Positions 33,255-42,860 of a stretch of DNA of 64,000 nucleotides are shown piece by piece. Position numbers and translations under genes: made by a program. Each line of letters opens with the position of its first letter. Positions within the stretch are counted from its first letter, which is position 1. The DNA is from Mucilaginibacter terrenus (GTDB lineage Bacteria; Bacteroidota; Bacteroidia; Sphingobacteriales; Sphingobacteriaceae). Below the pieces are notes generated by a model, which saw only the letters and a program-made list of their open reading frames with translations, searched no databases and was not told the origin of the DNA. The stretch is taken from positions 62,001-126,000 of the forward strand of contig NZ_QWDE01000002.1 of the NCBI RefSeq assembly GCF_003432065.1. Direction: 5' to 3'.

Positions 33255-36107
33255 ATGTCCCCTTATACCCGCCGCCTAACCTTTAGTAAAGCAGTTTTAA
33301 CCTGCGTGATGCTATTTGCGGCATTCTACGGCCAGGCGCAGCAGCAACCAGCGGCTGCCGACCCTCTTTCAAGGCTTAAAGACCTTACCGAAGTTAAAGA
33401 CATTAAACTATTTGGCGATTCGTTACTTAAAAAGGCACGGCAGCAAAATAACAAAGTGTTGGAAGGGCGGATACTTTCTGCCGTATCTTACAAATGTTAT
33501 AAGGCCGGCGAAGAAATAGAGGCGCTAAAATATGCGCAACAAGGTGCTGTTGTAGCACCCAAAAGCGATTCCGTAACCTATGTGCGTCTCAGGACGCTTA
33601 TTGCCTGGATGTACAGCCGTCAGGGTAACAGCAAGGAGGCACTAAAAATTGCCTTCGCCGTGTTGAGAGAGAGCGAGCAAGCAGGGTGGAAAGCGCTTGT
33701 TGTCGATTGTAAGATCTGTATCTCTGACCTTTTCCGTCCTGTTAAAAATGCTGCTAATGCTATCGCCTACGCCGACCAGGCTGCGAAAGAATCCCTGGCG
33801 ATAAAAGACACCATCCGGTATGTGAATGCGATAAGCATGCTTGCCAATGCCTACTCAAACAACCCCAAACCTAATAGCGATCTCCCCCCGGAAAACCTTC
33901 GTAAAGCTGTTTACTACTTGGAAACCTTGTTAAAAAAGCCTTTTGAGGACAAGCTGAACTTGTTTGCCAAAGTGAACATAATGGGCAACCTGGGCATGTT
34001 CTACCAGGACCAAAACCGTTTTAATGAAGCGGAGAAGATAACCCTTGCCGCTTACGAACTTGCTAAAAAAAACAACTTTGTATCACTGCAAAAACACGAT
34101 TTGCGGGAATTGATGACCATAGAGATTGGCCGCAAAGATTTTAAAAAAGCAGTTGAGTATGGCGAACGGGCACTTGCCACACAGGCAGAAGCCAACAGCA
34201 GCAGGTTAATGCTGGTATCAACCTACAGGCGGTTAACGGAGGCTTATACAGGTGTAGGCAACTACAAGTTGGCCTTAAAATACTCCGAGAAGACGAGAGA
34301 TTTAAACGACAGCTTACTATCTGAAGATCAGCAACGCATCGCATCAGACCTGGATAAACGGTATAAAGCAGACACACAACTGCTGGTAGCCGCACATAAC
34401 AACACCATGCTTACACAGCAGCGCAACTTTATCATCCTGCTGGGATCTGTAGTTTTAGTCATCTTAACAATAGTATACACATGGATTGCTGGCAGGAAAA
34501 AGCGCGAAGCGGCCGCCCTGGCCGAAGAACACCGGCAACTGGCACAGTTGGATACCATGAAAAACCGCTTTCTTGCCAACATTAGCCATGAACTAAAAAC
34601 ACCCCTGACATTAATTATGGGGCCGGCCGAGCAACTACTGAACCATAACGTAGTTCCTGAACAACAAAAAAGCAACCTGCTTGCCATACAGCGGAATGGT
34701 AAGAAACTGCTGGATATTGTAAACGAACTTTTGGATTTGGGTAAAATTGAGTCGGGCAATATAACACTGAAACCGTCAACGGTTAACATCCATGAACTTA
34801 TCACGCTGATATTCCAGAGCTTTACCTCGGCAGCCGAATACAAGAAGGTGAGCTACTCGCTTAGCTGTGATATTGATAGGGCCCTTACGATCTCCATTGA
34901 CAGGGATAAGTTCGAAAAGATAGCTAACAATTTAATCAGCAATGCCCTAAAATTTACCCCAGCGAGCCATGCTGTTAACGTTAAAGCCACAACAACAAAC
35001 GGCTTTGTTAACTTTACCGTACATGATAATGGGGACGGGATTCACCCGGATGATGTCCCTTATATTTTTGACAGGTATTTTCAAAGCAACCGCAACACTC
35101 CTGCAGAAGGAGGTACCGGTATAGGGCTTTCTATTGCGAAAGAGTTTGCTGAGTTGATGGGCGGTACTGTCAAAGTCGAAAGCAGCTACGGATTGGGCAG
35201 TACTTTTACAGCGGAGATACCAATAGTTGCCGCAACAAAGCAAGACAAAGCGCCGAAAGATGCCAAGCAATTAAGCATAATTGCAAAAACAACCTTTTTA
35301 CCTGTTACGGAAAGCAGCACCATATTGCTGGTAGAAGACCACCGGGAAATGGCAGATTACATCATCTCAATTATCGGGCAGGATTATCAGGTCCTTACAG
35401 CGGACAGTGGCATTAGTGCGCTGTCTTCGTTAGATAGCATTAACCGCTTGCCTGATCTAATAATTTCCGACGTGATGATGCCCGGTATGGATGGCTTTAC
35501 CTTGCTGGATCACCTTAAAGCACACCCAAAATACTTTAAAATACCGGTAATTATGCTCACCGCACTTGCTGATAGCAAAAGCAAAATGCGCGCCTTGCAC
35601 ACCGGGGTAGATGATTACCTTACTAAACCTTTTATGCGGGATGAGTTGCTTGCACGTGCCGCTAACCTTATAAATAATGCAGCTTTTCGCGACAAACCAG
35701 CGCCCGACGAGCAGAAAGAAGACTCTTTGTTGGTTTTACCGGTAGCTTGTGCCCAAACAGACCCCGAGCCCCTACGCGATCTGTCGCCTTCGGACATGGC
35801 ATGGTTGGCTACACTGGAGGATACTGTAAGAAAATTCATCGGCAAAACAGACCTCAACCTGGCTATGCTAAGCTATGAAATGGCAATAAGCGAGCGCCAG
35901 CTTTTCAGGCGTATAAAAGCCATCACCGGCCTTACCCCTAACAAATACATCCGCACTATTCGCCTCCAGATAGCCCGTGAGGCAATAGAGAGCGGCCGTT
36001 ACCGCACCGTTGCGGAAATAGCCTATGCGGCAGGTTTTGATACCCCTGCTTATTTCAGCAAGCTCTATAAGGAGCATTTTGGCCGCGATGCGTCAGAACT
36101 AATATAA
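33255..36107 (+). CDS. Hybrid two-component regulator (TPR sensor-kinase-receiver-AraC)
   Basis: A 950-residue protein combining sensor and transcription factor. It has a signal peptide or anchor at the N-terminus (residues about 10-29), TPR-like repeats up to about 385, one transmembrane helix (FIILLGSVVLVILTIVYTWI, about 392-412), HisKA with ANISHELKTPLTLI (His about 443), HATPase with NNLISNALKF and GGTGIGLSIA, a receiver with LIISDVMMPGMDGF (Asp about 740), and a C-terminal AraC helix-turn-helix (about 860-949). The signal is received outside the membrane and acts directly on DNA. The array of 21-bp repeats starting 22 bp after its stop is a candidate target. Confidence 0.93.
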   Translation: MSPYTRRLTFSKAVLTCVMLFAAFYGQAQQQPAAADPLSRLKDLTEVKDIKLFGDSLLKKARQQNNKVLEGRILSAVSYKCYKAGEEIEALKYAQQGAVVAPKSDSVTYVRLRTLIAWMYSRQGNSKEALKIAFAVLRESEQAGWKALVVDCKICISDLFRPVKNAANAIAYADQAAKESLAIKDTIRYVNAISMLANAYSNNPKPNSDLPPENLRKAVYYLETLLKKPFEDKLNLFAKVNIMGNLGMFYQDQNRFNEAEKITLAAYELAKKNNFVSLQKHDLRELMTIEIGRKDFKKAVEYGERALATQAEANSSRLMLVSTYRRLTEAYTGVGNYKLALKYSEKTRDLNDSLLSEDQQRIASDLDKRYKADTQLLVAAHNNTMLTQQRNFIILLGSVVLVILTIVYTWIAGRKKREAAALAEEHRQLAQLDTMKNRFLANISHELKTPLTLIMGPAEQLLNHNVVPEQQKSNLLAIQRNGKKLLDIVNELLDLGKIESGNITLKPSTVNIHELITLIFQSFTSAAEYKKVSYSLSCDIDRALTISIDRDKFEKIANNLISNALKFTPASHAVNVKATTTNGFVNFTVHDNGDGIHPDDVPYIFDRYFQSNRNTPAEGGTGIGLSIAKEFAELMGGTVKVESSYGLGSTFTAEIPIVAATKQDKAPKDAKQLSIIAKTTFLPVTESSTILLVEDHREMADYIISIIGQDYQVLTADSGISALSSLDSINRLPDLIISDVMMPGMDGFTLLDHLKAHPKYFKIPVIMLTALADSKSKMRALHTGVDDYLTKPFMRDELLARAANLINNAAFRDKPAPDEQKEDSLLVLPVACAQTDPEPLRDLSPSDMAWLATLEDTVRKFIGKTDLNLAMLSYEMAISERQLFRRIKAITGLTPNKYIRTIRLQIAREAIESGRYRTVAEIAYAAGFDTPAYFSKLYKEHFGRDASELI

Positions 36108-36129
36108 CTCCAGGCCTATCCTGTACAAT

Positions 36130-36213
36130 GGCAGTTTTATAATATGCCAAGGCAGTTTTGTTCATGTTAATGGCGGTTTTGTTAAGCAATATGGCAGAAT
36201 ATCCCGTATGGTT
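36130..36213. repeat. Four direct repeats at exact 21-bp spacing (candidate AraC-type operator)
   Basis: GGCAGTTTT at 36130 and 36151, GGCGGTTTT at 36172, and GGCAGAATA at 36193 start exactly 21 bp apart, two turns of B-DNA. AraC-family proteins commonly bind direct half-sites about 21 bp apart. The array lies between the AraC-containing hybrid kinase and the zinc-ribbon gene, ending just upstream of a -7 box (TAATTTTG, 36219-36226). Confidence 0.65.
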
Positions 36214-36218
36214 TATTC

Positions 36219-36226
36219 TAATTTTG
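36219..36226 (+). promoter_or_regulatory. Likely -7 box of the zinc-ribbon gene
   Basis: TAATTTTG matches TAnnTTTG, 16 bp before the ATG at 36243. No TTTG lies at the usual -33 spacing, as expected if the promoter needs an activator bound to the repeat array just upstream. Confidence 0.45.
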
Positions 36227-36242
36227 TTTAAAAACCTACACA

Positions 36243-36440
36243 ATGAACTTAATATATAATGAACAAACCCCTGCCATGAAAACAACTCCTGCCGAAGACC
36301 TTAACGTAGTGTGCCCCAGATGCGGAAGGAAGTCTTGCATGCGTATAAAAAGAGGTGTATTGGTAAAAACACTTTTACCCTGGCTTAATTTAAAACACTA
36401 TCATTGCCAAAACTGCATCCGCAACTTTTATAAGTTCTAA
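36243..36440 (+). CDS. Small two-CxxC zinc-ribbon protein (paralogue of the gene at 2460)
   Basis: A 65-residue protein (or 54 from the ATG at 36276) with knuckles CPRC and CQNC separated by RIKRGVLVKTLLPWLNLKHY. It is clearly homologous to the protein at 2460-2642 in both knuckles, in RGxLVKxLL and in LKHYxCxxCxRxFYK. Both sit next to signalling or regulatory genes, but the neighbours differ. The role is unknown. Expression may be controlled by the hybrid regulator upstream through the four 21-bp repeats in front of this gene. Confidence 0.75.
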   Translation: MNLIYNEQTPAMKTTPAEDLNVVCPRCGRKSCMRIKRGVLVKTLLPWLNLKHYHCQNCIRNFYKF

Positions 36441-36477
36441 ATCCGGCTACAACTTACAGGCATACGAACAATTAGCT

Positions 36478-36508
36478 TTTGAACTTTACAGTAGCTATAT
36501 TAGTTTTG
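36478..36508 (+). promoter_or_regulatory. Bacteroidota-type promoter of the TPR-kinase gene
   Basis: TTTG (36478-36481), 19 nt, then TAGTTTTG (36501-36508): a full match to the -33/-7 consensus at the ideal spacing, 13 bp before the ATG at 36522. Confidence 0.75.
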
Positions 36509-36521
36509 TTTAAAACCTGGT

Positions 36522-38726
36522 ATGACCCCATCACCCGCTTCAGACTTAGAAACTATCAACCAGTTGCTTGATGAGGCGTATGGCAACAGGATACACAACC
36601 TTAAGTACAGTGTTAAGCTTGCAAACCAGGCCCTACAGCATAGCCGCAGGATAGGCGATAAACCTCTTACAGGCAAAAGCCTTAATCTTCTCTCTCTTTT
36701 TTACATGATACAAGGGGCGCACAAGCGCTCGGTAAACATGGCTAAAGAAGCAATTAAACTGTTTGAAGAGTTGCAGGATGAGCAAGGTGTTGCTGACGCC
36801 AAGTACAGCATTGCAGGTGTTTATTACAAGACAGATAATTATCACCTGGGGCTGATTTGCCTGTTCGACTGCCTTAGCATCTACCGTAAGTTTAATGACT
36901 ACCATAACCAGGCGCGCACGCTTAAATCGTTGGGTACTATTTATGAATATTTTGGCGATCCAAAAAATGCAATCAAATCCTACGAAGCTTCTATAGATGC
37001 AGCCAGGAAGGTGAAGGATCTTAACCTGGTATCTAACGCGTATAACCCCTTATCGGGCATTTACCTTAACCAAGGCAAAGCTGATAAAGCACTTCGGATT
37101 ATACAAGACTCCATTGCTATCAAAGCAAAAACAGGCGACATTCGCGGGCTGGCTTTTGCGTTGTACGGACGCGGCAAAATATACACCTTCAACGGTCGGC
37201 TGCATGAGGCCGAGCAGGACTTTAGCAACGCCATTGAAATACACCTTAATGCCGGCGAAAAGCTGGGATTGGGTATGGCTTACCAAAAAATGGGCGAGCT
37301 GTATATAGCAATGAACAGGTTAGACAAAGCAAAGGCATTCTTGCAAAAAGGCCTTGATTTTAGTAACCAGTACAACATTGCTATAGTCCGTTTTAAATGC
37401 AACTTCCTGCTGTACCAAATAAGCAAACAGGAGAACGACACCGCTAAGTCGCTGGAGTACCTGGAACTTTACCTGCATCAGAAGGAAGCGGTAATTAATA
37501 CCCAAACGCTTAAAGTTATTGAGAACTATGAACTGATTGTGAAGATGGAGTCCATGGAGAAAGAGGCGAAACTCCAAAAAGAAAAAGCTGCCATTGTTGA
37601 AAAGCAGAAAAGGGCGGAGGAAGCCGCCCGCATAAAGCAGGAGTTCCTTTCTACCATGAGTCACGAGATACGTACACCGCTAAACGCAGTAACTACTATC
37701 ACCTCTATGATTACAGCGCGCTCCGCTTACGACAGCGAATTGATGGAGTCGCTAAAGGCAGCATCCAACAACTTACTGCTGGTAATAAATGACATACTGG
37801 ACTTCACCAAGCTGGACTCCGGCAAAGTAGAGATAGACAACCGGGCATGTATGTTTACAGAGCTGATGGAACATGTTGTAAAAACATATCGGGCCCTTGC
37901 TCAACGAAAAGGGATAGAGTTAGTGCTGGATGCAGATGCATCCCTGGCAGAATGCTATGAACTTGACGAAACGAAATTGTCGCAGATTTTAAGCAACCTT
38001 ATCAGCAATGCTGTTAAATATACCGACCGTGGCCAAGTAACACTGCAGGTAAAGAAGACACAAACGACAGGCGATACTGACACCATCCATTTCGTAGTTG
38101 CAGATACGGGCACAGGCATACCCGAGGAATACTTTGATGAGATATTTGAAAGTTTTTCTCAGCCTAAAGCTATTACCACCCGCAAGCACGGCGGATCAGG
38201 GCTTGGGCTGGCCATTGTTAAAAAGCTTACTGCGTTATACAACAGCACCGTTAACGTAAAAAGCAAGGTTGGCGAGGGCTCTGAACTTTCTTTCGAGATC
38301 ACGTTGAAACGGGCCCAGATTCCCGGCAGGTTAAAGCCCATGAACACCGAGGGGTTAAAAGGAAAAACTGTACTGTTGGCCGAAGATAACATGATAAACG
38401 CCATGGTGGCCCGCAAGCTGCTTAGCAACTGGGGGATAGAATCTGAACATGCTGTTAACGGCTTAGAAGCTGTAGAGAAAGCCGGACGAAAAGTGTTCGA
38501 CTTTATTTTGATGGATATTCACATGCCCGAAATGAACGGTTTCGATGCCACAGAGCAAATTCGCCAGCAACAGAACCCCAATAATACTACACCTGTCTTT
38601 GCCCTTACTGCAGATATTACCGCTGAAGGAAACTCTGAATACAAAGATTATTTTAGCGGCTTCCTGCGCAAGCCTATAGAAATTGACCGCCTTTATACTG
38701 CCTTGTTACAAGCGCAGGCTGTTTAA
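36522..38726 (+). CDS. Cytoplasmic TPR-histidine kinase-receiver hybrid
   Basis: A 734-residue protein with no membrane segment. TPR repeats span about residues 15-330 (for example GDPKNAIKSYEASIDAARKV), followed by a charged coiled coil (about 340-375), HisKA with STMSHEIRTPLNAV (His about 381), HATPase with NLISNAVKYT and GGSGLGLAIV, and a C-terminal receiver with DFILMDIHMPEMNGF (Asp about 662). With no DNA-binding output, it must pass phosphate to another protein. A strong own promoter lies just upstream. Confidence 0.92.
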   Translation: MTPSPASDLETINQLLDEAYGNRIHNLKYSVKLANQALQHSRRIGDKPLTGKSLNLLSLFYMIQGAHKRSVNMAKEAIKLFEELQDEQGVADAKYSIAGVYYKTDNYHLGLICLFDCLSIYRKFNDYHNQARTLKSLGTIYEYFGDPKNAIKSYEASIDAARKVKDLNLVSNAYNPLSGIYLNQGKADKALRIIQDSIAIKAKTGDIRGLAFALYGRGKIYTFNGRLHEAEQDFSNAIEIHLNAGEKLGLGMAYQKMGELYIAMNRLDKAKAFLQKGLDFSNQYNIAIVRFKCNFLLYQISKQENDTAKSLEYLELYLHQKEAVINTQTLKVIENYELIVKMESMEKEAKLQKEKAAIVEKQKRAEEAARIKQEFLSTMSHEIRTPLNAVTTITSMITARSAYDSELMESLKAASNNLLLVINDILDFTKLDSGKVEIDNRACMFTELMEHVVKTYRALAQRKGIELVLDADASLAECYELDETKLSQILSNLISNAVKYTDRGQVTLQVKKTQTTGDTDTIHFVVADTGTGIPEEYFDEIFESFSQPKAITTRKHGGSGLGLAIVKKLTALYNSTVNVKSKVGEGSELSFEITLKRAQIPGRLKPMNTEGLKGKTVLLAEDNMINAMVARKLLSNWGIESEHAVNGLEAVEKAGRKVFDFILMDIHMPEMNGFDATEQIRQQQNPNNTTPVFALTADITAEGNSEYKDYFSGFLRKPIEIDRLYTALLQAQAV

Positions 38727-38749
38727 CAATAAATTATAATTCCTCATGC

Positions 38750-38779
38750 TTTGTTGGTAATATTACCGTTTTAGCTTTA
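38750..38779 (+). promoter_or_regulatory. Likely promoter of aroE-gldD
   Basis: TTTG (38750-38753), 18 nt, TAGCTTTA (38772-38779): seven of eight -7 positions match. The leader would be about 35 nt. Confidence 0.55.
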
Positions 38780-38821
38780 AATAGCTAAGCGAAATATTGA
38801 ACGCCATTATAGTCAGGAAAA

Positions 38822-39613
38822 ATGAAAAAATACGGACTTATCGGTTATCCGCTGTCGCACTCCTTTTCTAAAAAGTACTTTACCGAAAAGTTCGACAATG
38901 AAAAGATCGTGGACACGGTTTATGACCTTTACCCATTAGAGCAACTTAAAGACTTAACACCACTGTTAAAAAGCAATCCGATGCTCTGCGGGCTAAATGT
39001 TACTATTCCGCATAAAACAGCTGTACTGCCGTACCTGGACTGGATAGAGCACGACGCGAAAACAGCGGGCGCGGTAAACTGCATCCGCATAATAAGCCAA
39101 AGTCCCGTGTCCGTTGCTTTTTCAGGGGAAGTGGGTATACTTGGAGACGACCTGCGCCTGGAAGGTTACAACACAGACATACATGGGTTTGAACGCTCGT
39201 TAAGCCCGCTGCTGACAGGCGATCATGATAAAGCGCTTATACTTGGCGACGGCGGCGCTGCAAGGGCCGTAAAGTGTGTACTGGAAAATAAGGGTATCAA
39301 GTTTAAATCTGTTACGCGTAAGTCGGCTGAGGACCATATTTTATTTCATGATCTTACAGCTGATATGGTATCCGAGTACAAACTCATCATCAACACCACG
39401 CCACTGGGCACTTACCCTAATGTAGACGAGTGCCCGCCAATACCTTACGAGGCAATTGGGTCAGACCATTTGTTGTATGACCTTGTTTATAACCCCGCTG
39501 AAACAATGTTCCTGGCTAAGGGAGCCGAACGCAAGGCGACCACCAAGAATGGTTATGAGATGCTGGTACTACAGGCCGAAAAAGCATGGGAAATATGGAA
39601 CTCAAAAGAATAA
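38822..39613 (+). CDS. aroE: Shikimate dehydrogenase
   Basis: A 263-residue enzyme that reduces 3-dehydroshikimate to shikimate with NADPH in aromatic amino acid synthesis. The N-terminal YPLSHSFSKKYF binds shikimate, LNVTIPHKTAV holds the catalytic lysine, and LGDGGAARAV is the dinucleotide-binding turn. C-terminal YDLVYNPAETMFL is also typical. Normal length. Its TAA overlaps the ATG of gldD, so the two genes are coupled. Confidence 0.95.
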   Translation: MKKYGLIGYPLSHSFSKKYFTEKFDNEKIVDTVYDLYPLEQLKDLTPLLKSNPMLCGLNVTIPHKTAVLPYLDWIEHDAKTAGAVNCIRIISQSPVSVAFSGEVGILGDDLRLEGYNTDIHGFERSLSPLLTGDHDKALILGDGGAARAVKCVLENKGIKFKSVTRKSAEDHILFHDLTADMVSEYKLIINTTPLGTYPNVDECPPIPYEAIGSDHLLYDLVYNPAETMFLAKGAERKATTKNGYEMLVLQAEKAWEIWNSKE

Positions 39614-40197
39614 TGAAGCTCACGAGTTATGTATTGCCATTTGCTGCTGCACTATTGCTTAGTGCATGCGGGGGAGAACCGGATTACTCACCAAAGCCGC
39701 GTGGATTCTTCAGGATATACTACCCTAAAAAGGATTATATAGCTTATGAGCAAGGATGCCCCTTCACGTTCCAATACCCTAAATACGGGCAGATAGAACC
39801 AAACAAAGCTAAAGATGCTAAACCCTGCTGGCAAAACATCCAGTTTAAAGACTTCAACGCCACATTGCACCTAAGCTACGAGCCTATAAAATCCAAACAG
39901 GAGTTTAATGAGTTGGTGGAGGATGCCCATAAGCTCAGCTTTAAGCATACAGTAAAAGCAACTTCTATAGACGAGGCGCGCATTGCCTACCCTGATCGTA
40001 AGGTTTATGGCATTTACTATACTATTGATGGTAATGCAGCTTCATCCGCGCAGTTCTTCCTTACCGACAGTACTAAGCATTATTTGCGTGGTGCCCTTTA
40101 CTTCAATTCCGAGCCGCGGCTGGACTCGATACAGCCTGTATTAACCTTCCTGAAGAAGGACGTGGATGTGATGATCAGGAGCTTTAAGTGGAAGTAA
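39613..40197 (+). CDS. gldD: Gliding-motility lipoprotein GldD
   Basis: About 194 residues from the ATG that overlaps the aroE stop (TAATG). It has a lipoprotein signal with lipobox LLSAC, then YSPKPRGFFRIYYPKKDY and CPFTFQYPKYGQIEP, which I recognise as GldD. GldD is required for gliding and T9SS-linked functions in Flavobacterium; in non-gliding Sphingobacteriaceae its role is less clear. A longer frame to 39586 is ignored. Confidence 0.9.
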   Translation: MKLTSYVLPFAAALLLSACGGEPDYSPKPRGFFRIYYPKKDYIAYEQGCPFTFQYPKYGQIEPNKAKDAKPCWQNIQFKDFNATLHLSYEPIKSKQEFNELVEDAHKLSFKHTVKATSIDEARIAYPDRKVYGIYYTIDGNAASSAQFFLTDSTKHYLRGALYFNSEPRLDSIQPVLTFLKKDVDVMIRSFKWK

Positions 40198-40228
40198 AAT
40201 AAACCCAACCCTTTGGGCCGCACTGTTC

Positions 40229-40273
40229 AAAAGTGTTCAGCTTTTTTTGTGCCCATGCGTTTTGAACACTTTT
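40229..40273. repeat. 11-bp inverted repeat downstream of gldD
   Basis: AAAAGTGTTCA (40229-40239) and TGAACACTTTT (40263-40273), perfect arms with a 23-nt spacer containing a T-run. It may help end gldD transcripts. The rest of the 40198-40501 gap is A/T-rich and non-coding. Confidence 0.6.
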
Positions 40274-40449
40274 ATTTCACTTGATCTTCATTCGCGAAAA
40301 CCTTTGAAAAAAGCACTATTAAGGCGGTTTTTTACCTGATTTCTATTCAGCAACCTTTAAAAACCGCAGCAATTAAACAGCTAAATTTCACTTTTATTTG
40401 CAAGCAATACTATTTATTACAGGTAAATTTTACCTTCCGGCGAACACAA

Positions 40450-40488
40450 AAAAAGAGCGGCTTTCTTTTTAGAAAAGCCGCTCTTTTT
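40450..40488. terminator. Bidirectional terminator between gldD and the ctp gene
   Basis: AAAAAGAGCGGCTTT and AAAGCCGCTCTTTTT-type arms: a GC-rich stem with A-tract on one side and T-tract on the other, lying between two convergent genes. Confidence 0.85.
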
Positions 40489-40501
40489 GAAGTTATTTAT
40501 T

Positions 40502-42637
40502 TTACTTGATCACGGTCGATACTTTGTTGTCAAGCGTGATGTAGTCAGTAAGTATTTGTCCTGCTTCAATCTTCAGGAAGTCCAGGTCTTCGTTCTTCGG
40601 TTTTGCTTCGCCTTTCTTTAATGGCGGCAAGCCCAATGCTACACGGCGCTGGTTGCTCTTTTCAAAGGCGGTCTTCTCATCCGTATCACGTTGTTGTTTA
40701 AGCTGCGCCTCGTTTAGCGTTACGCTAGTCTCGGCATCGCGCTTTTTCATTTCGGCAATGTCTTCCATCAGGTATTTAAAGCTTGCGCTGGTGCTCATGC
40801 GCTGCTCGTGCATTTTAGTTAGCTGTGGCAGTACCGATGTAAAGTCGCCAACCTTTGCGTAATCTGTTTTCGGGATCACATCGTAAGGCATTGCAGATGG
40901 CTCAGTGTCTTCACCATATTTATCCATTGGGATAACCGATGGGAAGGTGATATCAGGCATTACACCTTTGTGCTGCGTAGAACCACCGCTAACGCGATAG
41001 AACTTACCAATGGTTAGGTTAAGCTGCCCAAATTTGTTTTGACTGCCGGTAGCCACCGTGGTAGATTTACCCATCATTTTAGCTAAACGGTCTTTAAGTG
41101 ATGGGCTGATCACCTCATCAAGGTCTATAATGCGCTGTACCGAACCCTTACCATAAGTTTGGGTACCCAATATAACGCCGCGGCCATAGTCTTGTATAGC
41201 GGCAGAGAATATCTCTGTTGCAGAAGCACTAAAACGATCTACCAATACGGCAAGCGGACCAGACCAGGCAATTGCCGGATCGTCGTCTTTCTCTACCTCT
41301 ACCTGGTTACGTGGGTCACGCACCTGCACCACCGGTCCAGTTTTAATGAACAAGCCGGTAAGCTCAGAGGCTTCCATAAGCGATCCGCCACCATTTTGGC
41401 GCATATCCATCACGACACCATCAACGCCTTCGCGTTTAAGGGTGTCTAATATCAGCCTAACGTCGCGGGTGGTACTTTTATAATTGGGATTGCCGCTTTT
41501 GTAATCGTTAAAGTCCAGATAAAAGGCGGGTACATTAATAATACCTATTTTAACCTGTTTGCCATTAAGGTTGTACGTACGGATCTCTTTCTTGGCAGAT
41601 ATATCCTTAAGGATGATCTTTTCCCTTACCAATTCCAATATTCTTGGTTTGGCAGTGGTATTTACGCCTTTCGGCAAAATTTGCAAACGTACGGTAGTAC
41701 CTTTTGTACCGCGGATAAGCGCTATCGCGTTTTCTATCCTCCAGCCAATAATATCCTGAAACTCGCCTGCTTTACCTTGCGCAACACCAACTATGCGGTC
41801 ATCAACTGCAAGTTGCTTGCTTTTATCAGCCGGGCCGCCCGGTACAATGCTGGTAATGGTTACGTATTCGTTTTGAGACTGCAGGGTAGCGCCTATACCT
41901 TCCAATGAGCGCGCCATATCAATATTGAAACGGGCCGCTTCTGAAGGAATAAAGTAATTGGTATGCGGATCTATAGCGCCTGTGAACGAATCCATAAATA
42001 CCTGGAAAACGTCGCCGCTGTTCATTTTATTCGATTGCGACAAAATGTTGGTGTAGCGCTTTTTAAGGGTAACCTTATTAGCCGCCAGGTCTTTCCCGGT
42101 AAGTTTCAAGTTAAGCAGGTCGTATTTTACACGTTGCGCCCAAAGGTTATGCAATTCCGACTCCGAAGAGGCAAATGGCAGTTTCTCACGGTCGTAAGTA
42201 AAGGTTTCGTTTTTAGCAAAATCAAAATCCTTACCCAGTTGTGCTATAGAAAAGTTCACGTACTCGTTGTAGCGTTTCTGGAAAACGTTGAACATATAAA
42301 ATACGTGGCTCAGGTCGCCCGCTTTAATATCGTCGTCCAGCACGGTTTTGTATTGTTCAAATTCCTTAACGTCCGATGCGAGATAGTAGTTGTGGTTAGG
42401 GTCTATCTTCTTTAGGTAATCTGTATAAATCAGCGCTGAGATGGAATCATTTAATTCTACCTTTTTGTAGTTATAGCCAGATACCAGGCCCGCTACCTTT
42501 TGCATAATTACGCTTTGCTGCGCATCAGGCACCAGGTCGTTTGGTCCTGCTTTTCTTGCAGGTACCGGTTTTGAGGGAGAGGCGTTACAGGCAAGCGCGG
42601 CGCCTAACACCACCAATAAATAAAATTTCTTAAACAT
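40502..42637 (-). CDS. C-terminal processing peptidase (Tsp/Prc-like), lipoprotein
   Basis: About 711 residues from the ATG at 42637, chosen because it gives a lipoprotein signal peptide (MFKKFYLLVVLGAALAC); the frame upstream adds 29 unlikely residues. Domains: an N-terminal Tsp-like region, a PDZ domain (GIGATLQSQNEYVTITSIVP), the S41 protease core with DMRQNGGG and the Ser/Lys dyad region (DRFSASATEIFSAA and TYGKGSVQ), and a C-terminal charged domain. It cleaves envelope proteins from their C-terminal end. Acts in the periplasm, anchored to a membrane. Confidence 0.93.
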   Translation of the reverse strand: MFKKFYLLVVLGAALACNASPSKPVPARKAGPNDLVPDAQQSVIMQKVAGLVSGYNYKKVELNDSISALIYTDYLKKIDPNHNYYLASDVKEFEQYKTVLDDDIKAGDLSHVFYMFNVFQKRYNEYVNFSIAQLGKDFDFAKNETFTYDREKLPFASSESELHNLWAQRVKYDLLNLKLTGKDLAANKVTLKKRYTNILSQSNKMNSGDVFQVFMDSFTGAIDPHTNYFIPSEAARFNIDMARSLEGIGATLQSQNEYVTITSIVPGGPADKSKQLAVDDRIVGVAQGKAGEFQDIIGWRIENAIALIRGTKGTTVRLQILPKGVNTTAKPRILELVREKIILKDISAKKEIRTYNLNGKQVKIGIINVPAFYLDFNDYKSGNPNYKSTTRDVRLILDTLKREGVDGVVMDMRQNGGGSLMEASELTGLFIKTGPVVQVRDPRNQVEVEKDDDPAIAWSGPLAVLVDRFSASATEIFSAAIQDYGRGVILGTQTYGKGSVQRIIDLDEVISPSLKDRLAKMMGKSTTVATGSQNKFGQLNLTIGKFYRVSGGSTQHKGVMPDITFPSVIPMDKYGEDTEPSAMPYDVIPKTDYAKVGDFTSVLPQLTKMHEQRMSTSASFKYLMEDIAEMKKRDAETSVTLNEAQLKQQRDTDEKTAFEKSNQRRVALGLPPLKKGEAKPKNEDLDFLKIEAGQILTDYITLDNKVSTVIK

Positions 42638-42860
42638 ATCTTTTACGGTAATTAAATCTGGGCCCTGGTTAAACATCAATACTTGTGCCTGTTTTATTTT
42701 GCTTATAAAAAAAGAGACAGCCACAGCCGTCCCGCTAATATATTGAATAACAATATTACAATTATGTTTGTGTTGTTTTATAATACGACGGGCATTTTAC
42801 GCAATTGTTACACAGACCTATGTGTTTAGCCAATTAATTACATAACGCCCGGGCGGGCAA

